A DNA stretch of 11,317 bases from CAYFUT01 sp964346395 (GTDB lineage: Bacteria > Bacillota > Halanaerobiia > Halobacteroidales > Halobacteroidaceae), in assembly GCA_964346395.1 (NCBI GenBank), contig CAYFUT010000078.1, positions 1-11,317 on the forward strand, read 5' to 3'. This document shows positions 1-6,973 of the stretch, one piece after another (positions within the stretch are counted from its first letter, which is position 1; each line of letters begins with the position of its first letter). The notes under the pieces were generated by a model, which was not told the DNA's origin, made no database searches, and worked only from the letters and a program-made list of their open reading frames with translations. The position numbers and the translations under genes are program-made.

Positions 1-10
1 TTCCTGTCAT
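1..10 (-). CDS. Start of an unidentified gene running off the left edge (partial)
   Basis: Only the first three codons are visible: ATG ACA GGA, reading leftwards from position 10. The support is a good Shine-Dalgarno sequence, GAGGAG, 7 nt upstream of the ATG. An in-frame ATG at 23-25 is a possible alternative start but has no ribosome binding site of its own. The gene would follow the broken PAS gene after about 86 nt of AT-rich DNA, on the same strand as fbp. Nothing can be said about its product. Confidence 0.35.
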
Positions 11-96
11 TCTATCACTCCTCATGGTATTAATTTATTTATAATATAATTTTTTCCTGTTTTTTCTGGGTTTATTACCCTGCTTAACCATTAAGA

Positions 97-398
97 TTAA
101 CTTTTTTTATATAATATAGCCTGATTATAACCCAGATAATCACCAGCCTGCTCAGCAATTGCCAATCCGCACCCACAATCACTAAAATCATTCAAGACAA
201 TCTCCTTATCCAGTTCAGGCTGCCAAGTCTGCAAATAATCAGCACCTTCCCCCGGTACTGGAAAAAAATCATTCGCTGCTCTAAACTCCTTCCAGGATTG
301 ATATACTGAATAATCCCCTCCTGATTCAAGACAGCTACCGGATCAGACAGCGATTCAAAAGCAGACTGCAGGGCAGAAAAATCGGGCGATTGCTTCAT
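97..398 (-). pseudogene. Small PAS-domain protein gene, frameshifted
   Basis: The start is well defined: ATG at 398 preceded by AGGAG with an 8-nt gap. The first 34 residues contain the opening of a PAS sensor domain (LSDPVAVLNQEGIIQYIN). The reading frame then goes wrong at AATCCTGG (about 290-297). The neighbouring frame carries on with the expected PAS continuation, WKEFRAANDFF, and stays open for 65 codons to a TAA at 97-99. Left uncorrected, the frame ends after 68 residues at 192. Joined with one added base, the protein would be about 100 residues: a single PAS domain with no visible output domain. The tail includes a cysteine pair (DCGCG). It lies 27 nt downstream of fbp on the same strand and may be cotranscribed. 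PAS domains bind small ligands or cofactors and sense redox or light; nothing here shows which. A sequencing error cannot be excluded. Confidence 0.72.
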
Positions 399-425
399 CT
401 TGTCTACTCCTTTTAATCTCTATTA

Positions 426-2375
426 TTAGCTATTCAATTTTTCTTTAATTAGTCCCTGCTGGTAAGCCGTTAATAAATCCTGTAAATTTGAAATTTTCTG
501 CCTCAATTTTCGGCCCTGATCGATATCAGCAATTTTCTCCTGGTTACTTTTCTTTACTACGCGGATAGCAGAAACTACATCCGACCCTTCCTCTACTGCT
601 TTTTGGGGCGAAACAAAAGGCTTATGCGAAATAATTAGCAGCCCATTAGAATTATAGACCAAAGTATAACCAGCAATTCCGGTTTTGGGTTGATAAGCAG
701 CAGAAAAACCGCCATCAATAACCAATAATTTTCCCTTACCCTTAATTGGACTTTCGCCTCTTTTCTCTTTCACAGGAGTGTGTCCGTTGATTATATGACC
801 ATTTTTAGGATTTAATCCAAATTCCTGCAGTATTTTTTCGTCTATAGATTCCTGACTGCGCAATTGATAATACGGATTTTTTTCTTCTATTTGCAACTCT
901 TTATTAGTCAGAAAATAACGGCAGAAAGTAGTCATTTTATCTTTACCGAACAGAGGCGACAGTTCTCCCCGCCATAAATACCACAGCCAGTCCCGATAGT
1001 CAGTAGTATCAGAAAACTGATATGAGTAACTTTTACGCACAATCTCATCAAAAAAATCAAAGAGTTCTTTTCCTTTATACTTCTCTCCGGCAACCTCTAT
1101 AGCAGCAAACTCGCCGGTTTCCTGCAGCGGAATACAGCCGTGAAATAAAAGATTACCGTTACACCGCAGATAAAGGCTGCCCTTATTAAACAGAAATCTA
1201 ATCTGTTCCTGTAACTTATCATTATTTTTAAAGGAATAACTAAGCTGCTCAATTATTTCCTGCTCTTTTGTAGTTAAGCGGTAAGGATTATCCGGGTCTA
1301 TCGTCGGAAACTCAGTATCAGTTAATTCATAACTTTGATTATTTAAAGTAATTGTTCCCGCTTCATAATTTATTTTTTCCAGATAAAGTTTTTGATTCAT
1401 CTTAAATTCCGGCCGCCGCCGAATTAACTTACCTTCTAGTTTAAATTGAATAATAGCTATTGCCTTCTGCATTTGAGCCATTAACTGCTTATCTTCTTCT
1501 TTTAAGGAATCAGTAACTAATTTCGGCCGATAAGCTTTACAATTATCAGCCTGATAAACAGAACTTGCAAATCGAGCCAGCGGCCTCATATTTATTCCAT
1601 AACCTTCTTCTAATAATTCTAGATTGCCATAGCGCAAGCTAATCCGGACTGCTGTAGCAACCAAAGATTTCTGCCCTAAACCGGCTCCCATCCATAAAAT
1701 ATCATGATTTCCCCACTGAATATCGCAATTAGGATGCTCCTGTAATTCTTCAATTATTTTATGCGGATTTGGACCTCTATCAAATATATCCCCCAGAATA
1801 TGCAGCCTATCAATAACTAGTTTTTGAATCAAATAAGCTAAAGAAACTATAAATTCTTCGGCTTGCTCTGTTTCTATTACTATTTTGATTATCTGTTTAT
1901 AGTAGTCTTCTTTATTGTCCTGTTCCGACTTATTATGTAGTAATTCTTCTATAATATAGTCAAAATCTTCCGGCAAATACTGCCGTACTTTCTGCCAACT
2001 ATATTTAGAAGCTACCAGCCTACAAATTCTGATTATCTTAACTAAGGATTCTTGATACCATTCATCAGAAATTACCCCCTGATTCTCTAGTCGGGCCAAC
2101 TTAGCTTTCGGATAAAATATAAGGGAAGCTAACTCCTGCTGGTCTGCTTCGGAAAGCTCACCGGCAAATATCTCATCAATTTTAATTTTTAAAATACCAG
2201 AGGCGGTTCTCAACATATGCTGGAAGGCTTCATATTCTCCGTGTAAATCAGTTAAAAAATGTTCTGTTCCTTTGGGCAGATTTAAAACAGATTTTAACTT
2301 AATGATTTTAGAAGTGACAGTTGGTATGTCAGGATATCTTTCTGCCAATAATTCCAAATAATCTAGTTCTTTCAT
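426..2375 (-). CDS. fbp: Fructose-1,6-bisphosphatase, class III
   Basis: Cytoplasmic enzyme of gluconeogenesis that hydrolyses fructose 1,6-bisphosphate to fructose 6-phosphate and phosphate. At 649 aa it has the length usual for the class III enzymes of Firmicutes, which use the metallophosphoesterase fold and divalent metal and are unrelated to classes I and II. Metal-binding motifs are all present and in order: TDLHGE (42-47; D43, H45), LGDIFDRGPNP (194-204; D196, D199), GNHD (222-225; N223, H224), FHG (411-413; H412) and INGHTP (529-534; H532), followed by VIDGG (552-556). No key residue is missing. The ATG start is supported by AAAGGAG 7 nt upstream. A promoter lies about 70 bp upstream with a dyad over its -35 box. 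A broken PAS gene follows after 27 nt, with no terminator visible between them. Confidence 0.97.
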   Translation of the reverse strand: MKELDYLELLAERYPDIPTVTSKIIKLKSVLNLPKGTEHFLTDLHGEYEAFQHMLRTASGILKIKIDEIFAGELSEADQQELASLIFYPKAKLARLENQGVISDEWYQESLVKIIRICRLVASKYSWQKVRQYLPEDFDYIIEELLHNKSEQDNKEDYYKQIIKIVIETEQAEEFIVSLAYLIQKLVIDRLHILGDIFDRGPNPHKIIEELQEHPNCDIQWGNHDILWMGAGLGQKSLVATAVRISLRYGNLELLEEGYGINMRPLARFASSVYQADNCKAYRPKLVTDSLKEEDKQLMAQMQKAIAIIQFKLEGKLIRRRPEFKMNQKLYLEKINYEAGTITLNNQSYELTDTEFPTIDPDNPYRLTTKEQEIIEQLSYSFKNNDKLQEQIRFLFNKGSLYLRCNGNLLFHGCIPLQETGEFAAIEVAGEKYKGKELFDFFDEIVRKSYSYQFSDTTDYRDWLWYLWRGELSPLFGKDKMTTFCRYFLTNKELQIEEKNPYYQLRSQESIDEKILQEFGLNPKNGHIINGHTPVKEKRGESPIKGKGKLLVIDGGFSAAYQPKTGIAGYTLVYNSNGLLIISHKPFVSPQKAVEEGSDVVSAIRVVKKSNQEKIADIDQGRKLRQKISNLQDLLTAYQQGLIKEKLNS

Positions 2376-2445
2376 TTTTTTCTCCTTTCCAATTTATCTA
2401 CTAATGAATTTATTTTTTAACCTTATTTTAAATGCTAGTGATTGT

Positions 2446-2474
2446 ATTATACCATACCAGCACTTAAATGTGAA
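2446..2474 (-). promoter_or_regulatory. Predicted sigma-A promoter of fbp
   Basis: On the minus strand a -35 box TTCACA (2474-2469) is separated by exactly 17 bp from a perfect -10 box TATAAT (2451-2446). TG one base upstream of the -10 box makes it an extended -10. Transcription would start near 2439, giving a leader of about 64 nt before the fbp ATG at 2375. It is the best promoter match in the window. Confidence 0.82.
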
Positions 2475-2484
2475 TCACAATTAA
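2464..2484. promoter_or_regulatory. Dyad overlapping the fbp -35 box, possible operator
   Basis: The core is TGTGA-A-TCACA (2469-2479), a perfect 5-bp dyad around a central A. The symmetry extends outward to TTAA at both ends with one mismatched pair (A/A at 2468 and 2480), giving 9 paired positions out of 10. It covers the whole -35 element of the fbp promoter, the usual position for a repressor. The half-site resembles that of CRP/FNR-type regulators, but those normally have 4-6 bp between halves, so the regulator is unknown. A single TGTGAA recurs 35 bp upstream at 2504-2509. Confidence 0.5.
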
Positions 2485-2498
2485 CCCCTCAAATAACT

Positions 2499-2520
2499 TC
2501 TAATGTGAAATTTAATTAGA
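2499..2520. repeat. Inverted repeat in the fbp/yeiH intergenic region
   Basis: TCTAAT (2499-2504) and ATTAGA (2515-2520) form a 6-bp inverted repeat around a 10-nt spacer. It lies just upstream of the fbp promoter dyad and contains the second TGTGAA copy. It may be a second binding site or simply AT-rich chance symmetry. Confidence 0.3.
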
Positions 2521-2635
2521 GTTAATTAGCTTTTTATTTCAGGCTTGCTTTAACTTGAAGAAAATAAAATCGATAGTCCAGAGAAAAATTAGACCTACCG
2601 TTAACGATAATCATAGCTATAGAGAAAATACTATT

Positions 2636-2695
2636 TGCAGCTTGGAGGCTGCATTCACAGTGCTGGCTGCTCATTTGCTGAGCCGCTTTAATTTT
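2636..2695 (+). promoter_or_regulatory. Tandem hairpins, second one terminator-like
   Basis: Hairpin 1 is TGCAGC (2636-2641), a 6-nt loop, and GCTGCA (2648-2653). Hairpin 2 is GCTCA (2669-2673), a 5-nt loop, and TGAGC (2679-2683). It can be lengthened by two more G-C pairs past a T/C mismatch (2666-2667 with 2685-2686). TTTAATTTT follows at 2687-2695. This resembles a weak intrinsic terminator or attenuator in the plus direction. It could end a small RNA or act in the leader of the gene at 2836. Confidence 0.35.
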
Positions 2696-2698
2696 CGT

Positions 2699-2724
2699 TA
2701 ATAATATATTTTTATATATTATTA
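2699..2724. repeat. Perfect 11-bp AT-only inverted repeat
   Basis: TAATAATATAT (2699-2709) and its exact complement ATATATTATTA (2714-2724) flank a TTTT loop. All pairs are A-T, so any RNA hairpin would be weak, and a role as a DNA-binding site is as likely. It lies 111 bp upstream of the yeiH-like start. Confidence 0.5.
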
Positions 2725-2835
2725 CTCATCCATAAGTATTTAGTTATACAGCCCATAATCATATTTTATTTTACTAATCACTAAGCTACCCTTAAAATGT
2801 TAAGTACTAACCAAGGAAAAATTAGAGGTGATACC

Positions 2836-3840
2836 ATGCTCAATAAACTGAGAAATAAACAATTTTTGTTAGACAGCCTACCGGGTATTTTCTTAGCTGC
2901 AGTAATCGGCTTAACTAGTAAATACCTGGCGGGATTAATTCCTAATTTAGGCGGAGTCAGCTTAGCTATCTTAGCCGGCTTGATTCTAAGAAATACTATC
3001 GGTGTCAGTTCCCGCTTTCAGCCGGGAATTATCTATGCGAAAAAGAAAATCCTGGCTCTGGCTATTATTTTAATGGGCTTAAAACTACAGCTGACTGTAC
3101 TTGCTGAGTTAGGATTTGATTTTATACTGGTGATTATAATTATGGTAATTAGCACTATTGGCTTAGGCTTTTTCATTGGACGGGCTCTCGGTTTATCGCG
3201 CAGTTTTAGTCTACTGTTAGGAATCGGGAACGGCATCTGTGGTTCTTCGGCTATTGGAGCCGCTGCTCCCTTGATTGCCCATGAAGAAAGAGAGGTAGGT
3301 CTCTCCATTGGAGTCGTTAATTTATTAGGCACAATCGGCCTCTTTTTGCTGCCTCTATTAGCCAATTTACTCCACTTACCAGCTGCTAAAAGCGGCTTGA
3401 TGGTGGGCGGCACCTTACAGGCAGTAGGCCAGGTAGTAGCTGCTGGATTTTCAATTAGCGATAATGTAGGCCGCCTAGCTACGGTAGTCAAAATGGGCCG
3501 CATCCTAATGCTGGGTCCGGTAATCCTAGGGCTGACCCTCTTCAAACCTAGTCAACTAGAAAAAGAAGATTCCACTGCCCAAACAAACTATAAAATTCCG
3601 CCGTTTATTCTCGGATTTTTAGTTTTCAGCCTGCTGGGCAGCTTAAATTTAATTCCACTAGGAGTGGCTAATTTATTAAAAGATATCAGCAAACTCTTAT
3701 TAATCATTGCTATGGCCGGTATCGGTTTAAATATAGAGCTATCTAGTCTAACAAAACAAGGGCCAACTGCTTTATTAGGCGGTATTCTCATCTTTATCGG
3801 CCAGTTATCACTAATTATCCTCTTAATCAGCTTCCTTTAA
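2836..3840 (+). CDS. YeiH/UPF0324-family membrane protein, putative sulfate exporter
   Basis: Integral membrane protein of 334 aa of the UPF0324 (Cons_hypoth698) family, commonly named putative sulfate exporter; the substrate is not firmly established. The family motif is clear: GNGICGSSAIGAAAPLI at residues 131-147, then HEEREVGLSIGVVNLLGT (149-166). A second conserved block runs from GTLQAVGQVVAAG (192-204) to VVKMGRILMLGPVI (217-230). About ten hydrophobic segments can be drawn, including 12-34, 41-52, 72-92, 96-115, 155-180, 255-275 and 311-333. The start is ATG 2836 because AGAGGTGAT sits just before it; an in-frame ATG 13 codons upstream (2797) lacks a ribosome binding site. Relatives elsewhere often sit beside a LysR regulator gene, but none is seen here. 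The gene is alone on the plus strand, divergent from fbp and convergent with the addA-like gene. Confidence 0.9.
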   Translation: MLNKLRNKQFLLDSLPGIFLAAVIGLTSKYLAGLIPNLGGVSLAILAGLILRNTIGVSSRFQPGIIYAKKKILALAIILMGLKLQLTVLAELGFDFILVIIIMVISTIGLGFFIGRALGLSRSFSLLLGIGNGICGSSAIGAAAPLIAHEEREVGLSIGVVNLLGTIGLFLLPLLANLLHLPAAKSGLMVGGTLQAVGQVVAAGFSISDNVGRLATVVKMGRILMLGPVILGLTLFKPSQLEKEDSTAQTNYKIPPFILGFLVFSLLGSLNLIPLGVANLLKDISKLLLIIAMAGIGLNIELSSLTKQGPTALLGGILIFIGQLSLIILLISFL

Positions 3841-3843
3841 CCC

Positions 3844-3895
3844 GGGCCAACTCCCCCCATCGCAAAAGGGGAAACCCAGGTTGCATTTAAACCTG
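3844..3895. terminator. Possible hairpins between convergent genes
   Basis: Only 46 bp separate the stop of the yeiH-like gene from the stop of the addA-like gene. A nested stem can be drawn: GGG (3844-3846) with CCC (3875-3877) around TCCCC (3852-3856) with GGGGA (3868-3872). A separate stem, CAGGTT (3877-3882) with AACCTG (3890-3895), covers the addA-like stop codon. Neither is followed by a clear U tract in either direction, so this is a weak candidate for bidirectional termination. Confidence 0.3.
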
Positions 3896-6800
3896 TAAAA
3901 ATTCTGCTTCAATCTGATAATCGTCGGCTACCTGAGCAGCAATTACCGACTTATAGGTGGTTAGTTGATTCCACTCCCGGTCCGCACCGGTTTTATAGTC
4001 GATAATAATTATCTGCTGCTCATCTTTATCCACCAGCAGTCTATCCACTCGGTAAGTTTCATCTTCTCCTTCAATCTGCCGCTCAGTAAAGACCGCCCAG
4101 CGGTCAGAAAAATAACTGCTATTGGCCGCTAAAAATTCTTCTACCCGCGCGAAAATATCCTGCAGTCCACTAGCCCCTAATAAGCTTCCGTATTTGGCCC
4201 GCACCAACTGTCGGGCCAACTGCCGCTCCTGAGCTGTATCGTACTTGATCTGCTCTAAATAGTAGTGGATTGCCAGTCCTGCTACCCGTTTTTTCTCCTG
4301 AGTTAAATCAAACTCTATCTCCTTTTGCTGTTTAACTCCGCCGCTAGAGAAACTACCAGCAAAATAGTCAGCTAAGCCGCCAATTTCTGCCGGCGGGGAA
4401 TCAGATTCCGGCTCACTTTCTTTAAATTGGCCCAGAGTTTTCTTGTTCGTCAAATTTTTCAAGTAATCCGCCTGGGCTCCGCGCAAGATTGCCTCTTCAT
4501 ACAACTCATAATCCTTCCCGCTCCACTCTCTAGTTGCCCACTCTCCATCAGCAAACTGCTTGGGCACATCAACATAGAGAAACAGATTTCTCTCTGGGCG
4601 GGTCATCGCTACATATACATTATTAATCTCTTCTATAAACTCCCGCTGCTGTTGTTGAGCATAAAAGTCCAACCCTAGATAATCTAACAGTTTGTTGTAC
4701 TTAGCATCAGTTAACAGATAATCAGTAACCTCAGCAAACTGGTCATCCAACTCCAGATAAAATTCCAGGCCGCGGTTCCAATTTCCACCGCGGGATATAT
4801 TCCAGTAGAAAAATTCAGTTTCAAAGGAAAGCCCCTTCGACTGGTGAATAGTCAGTAACTTAACGGCCTCAACTTCACTCAGCCCCACCTGCTTTAATTC
4901 TTCACTTGCTTTCTTCTCTTCTACATAAGTCATAAAATCAACTAGATAATCATACTCGTTCATTAACTGAAAAAACTGATAAATATTTTTTAGCGCATTG
5001 GGATTGTCAGCATACTTCTCTACTAGCCCCAACTTCTCAATCATCTGCTGGGCCAACACAGTAAATTTAAGCTCTTTTAACTCTCGGATAAAATCTAAAG
5101 CTGCCCCCCACTTCTGGTCTGGTAATTTCACCGCTTCCCCCTGCAGGTAGTCTTCTATCAGGTCGCGGTTATTAACTATCTCCTTCAGACTTTGACTATC
5201 AATCCCTACTACTGGACTGCGTAAAAATTTGACCAGATCAAAGTAATCGCCAAAAGCCAGATAGCGGCTTAAGTAATAAATCGGCTCTACGGCGGGATGC
5301 TCCACTAAACTATCCTGGCTTTCCAGAATATAGGGCACACCCTGCTTTTCTAATTCCTGGGCTATCCGTTTTAAATCATCATTTCGCCGGGCCAATATCC
5401 CTACCGCCCCGTAATTTTCTACTTTTTCCTGGACGGTAGCTGCTATCTCTGCCGGTAGATCAGTTGTCAGCTGACGGTTGAATTCTTCAATCTGCTGCTG
5501 TTTTTCTTCGCTTTTGCGGGCAAACTTTTTCGTATCAGTGCGGATAGTCCCGTTTTGGCCGCCGACCAATACTTCTACATAGCCTTCTGTCTTCTCTTCT
5601 AAATGATCAACCGCAGAATAATCCCATTCCTCAGTCAGATTACTAAAAAACCGATTGACAAAATCAATAATAACCTGCTGACTCCGATAAGAAGTAGCCA
5701 GTGTTTCGCTAGTTCCGTCCAAAATTGCTTCCAAGTTAGCAAATAACTCCGGTTCGCCGCCCCGCCAGGAATAAATAGACTGCTTTTTATCGCCGACAGC
5801 TATTACCTGGTCTGAATTATTAATCAGCGGCTGTAGTACCTTCCACTGCAGAACACTTGTATCCTGAAATTCATCAATCAACAACGTCTTAATCTCTGTT
5901 CCCAGCAGTTCGAAAAAATAAGAACTTGCTTCTCCGTCAGCCAATAAATCAAGCTCGGGTTCATACAGATATCGGTAAGTGTAATTGCTGATATCAGCAT
6001 GAGTAAACTTCTTTTCTTTAAATTTAAGCTGGTCATAAAGGGCAAATACCTGCTGGGAAAAATCAAGTATCTGCTGCTGATAAGGCAGCAGCTCCTGATT
6101 ATAAATTTTAGCTGCTAATTGGCGGCGGAATTGTTCATACTCTTCGGCCATCGCTGCTTTTAACTGCTGTACACTTTTACCCCTCGTTTTATTCCCATTC
6201 CAGAAGTGTTTTTTGATACAGAGTTTATAATTATCCACCAGCCAGGCGGTTAACTCTTCTCCTTCTAGAGCAAAGCAAGCGCGGAAGTCTTTCCGAAAGT
6301 GATCAGCACCAAAATCATTTCCTTTCTCTCGAGCAATCTCCTGTAAAATTTCTACACACCGTTCAAATTGAGCCGCTATATCGCCCACCACTCGCTCTTC
6401 GGCCGGCTTAGATTCAAGCAGCATAAACTTCCACCGATTATTGACTATCTTCTGCAGTAAATCAATATAATCATCTACATCCCGCTTGACATTAGCCGTT
6501 AAAAACTCTTCTAACTGTTGAAAATAAGCCGGATTATCTAAAATCCGCTTAAAGACTGCTTCTACTAGCTCTTGATTTTCATCCCCACTAATTATTTGGT
6601 AATCATAAACATTAAGATAAGGAGCTACTGCCTGCTGAAAGATTGTATTCAAGAAACTATCAATAGTAGAGACATTAATCTGCTCCTTGTTCTGCCGCAT
6701 TGTGCGGTAGGTTGTCTCCAGTTCCTTCCGCTCAATCTCTAATTCGGGATAGATTGCCCGCAGGTTAGCCGCTACCTCACTAGCTTCCGGATTCTCTATT

Positions 6801-6973
6801 ATCTCCGCTAGATGGGCTAAGATCCGCTCCCTAATTTCTGCAGTCGCCTTGCGGGTAAAAGTCATAACTCCTATTTTCTCAAAATCCGCTCCCTGCAGCA
6901 GACGGGCTACATATTCTAGCGATAAACGATAAGTCTTTCCTGTACCTGCACTGGCTTTAAGTACCTTTCTCAC
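3887..6973 (-). CDS. addA: AddA-like UvrD-family helicase with C-terminal RecB-type nuclease
   Basis: ATP-driven 3'-5' DNA translocase and nuclease subunit of an AddAB-type complex that processes double-strand ends for RecA-dependent repair. All superfamily 1 helicase motifs are visible: Walker A ASAGTGKT (7-14), TFTRKATAEIRERI (38-51), Walker B LLIDEFQDTS (364-373), VGDKKQSIYSWRGG (393-406), TSYRS (427-431), LTIHQSKGLSFE (707-718) and VYVAMTRPERNLFL (786-799). The nuclease domain has H903 (GLAIHYYLE), VDRLL with D977, IDYKTG with D992 and K994, and a QLTTY motif (1003-1007), so it should be active. At 1028 aa it is shorter than the roughly 1,200-aa AddA of Bacillus. The start is GTG (6971-6973), overlapping the TGA of the addB-like gene as GTGA, which implies translational coupling. 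A GGTGG-like site lies just upstream. RecB-type family members share this layout, but the partner gene supports AddA. Confidence 0.9.
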   Translation of the reverse strand: MRKVLKASAGTGKTYRLSLEYVARLLQGADFEKIGVMTFTRKATAEIRERILAHLAEIIENPEASEVAANLRAIYPELEIERKELETTYRTMRQNKEQINVSTIDSFLNTIFQQAVAPYLNVYDYQIISGDENQELVEAVFKRILDNPAYFQQLEEFLTANVKRDVDDYIDLLQKIVNNRWKFMLLESKPAEERVVGDIAAQFERCVEILQEIAREKGNDFGADHFRKDFRACFALEGEELTAWLVDNYKLCIKKHFWNGNKTRGKSVQQLKAAMAEEYEQFRRQLAAKIYNQELLPYQQQILDFSQQVFALYDQLKFKEKKFTHADISNYTYRYLYEPELDLLADGEASSYFFELLGTEIKTLLIDEFQDTSVLQWKVLQPLINNSDQVIAVGDKKQSIYSWRGGEPELFANLEAILDGTSETLATSYRSQQVIIDFVNRFFSNLTEEWDYSAVDHLEEKTEGYVEVLVGGQNGTIRTDTKKFARKSEEKQQQIEEFNRQLTTDLPAEIAATVQEKVENYGAVGILARRNDDLKRIAQELEKQGVPYILESQDSLVEHPAVEPIYYLSRYLAFGDYFDLVKFLRSPVVGIDSQSLKEIVNNRDLIEDYLQGEAVKLPDQKWGAALDFIRELKELKFTVLAQQMIEKLGLVEKYADNPNALKNIYQFFQLMNEYDYLVDFMTYVEEKKASEELKQVGLSEVEAVKLLTIHQSKGLSFETEFFYWNISRGGNWNRGLEFYLELDDQFAEVTDYLLTDAKYNKLLDYLGLDFYAQQQQREFIEEINNVYVAMTRPERNLFLYVDVPKQFADGEWATREWSGKDYELYEEAILRGAQADYLKNLTNKKTLGQFKESEPESDSPPAEIGGLADYFAGSFSSGGVKQQKEIEFDLTQEKKRVAGLAIHYYLEQIKYDTAQERQLARQLVRAKYGSLLGASGLQDIFARVEEFLAANSSYFSDRWAVFTERQIEGEDETYRVDRLLVDKDEQQIIIIDYKTGADREWNQLTTYKSVIAAQVADDYQIEAEFLQV

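Larger units (their letters stand above)
2521..2835. other. Intergenic region upstream of the yeiH-like gene
   Basis: No credible ORF of useful length and no tRNA or recognisable riboswitch core was seen here. It contains two GC-richer hairpins in tandem (2636-2653 and 2666-2686) and a long AT-only inverted repeat (2699-2724). A weak promoter-like pair for the plus-strand gene (TTACTC, 17 bp, TATACA, ending near 2750) matches consensus poorly and is not annotated separately. The region is unusually long for this compact stretch of genome, which suggests regulatory or small-RNA content. Confidence 0.5.

Noticed and set aside
61..90. GGGT-TTATT-ACCC small inverted repeat after the PAS gene as a terminator
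   Set aside because: The stem is only 4 bp and the T run is on the wrong side for minus-strand transcription.
2540..2700. tRNA, T-box or known riboswitch in the fbp/yeiH intergenic region
   Set aside because: No cloverleaf, no T-box consensus and no recognised riboswitch core could be found by eye.
3033..3545. 170-codon open frame on the minus strand inside the yeiH-like gene
   Set aside because: It is the antisense of a clearly conserved membrane protein. Its product is rich in Pro, Lys and Ile with no family likeness, and it has no ribosome binding site.
3588..3791. 67-codon minus-strand open frame inside the yeiH-like gene
   Set aside because: Antisense shadow of the same gene with no independent support.
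4427..4678. 83-codon plus-strand open frame inside the addA-like gene
   Set aside because: Antisense to the conserved nuclease/helicase linker and motif VI region; no recognisable family or ribosome binding site.
5878..6066. 62-codon minus-strand open frame within the addA-like gene
   Set aside because: It lies in a different frame of the same strand across the conserved Walker B region, whose real frame is intact.
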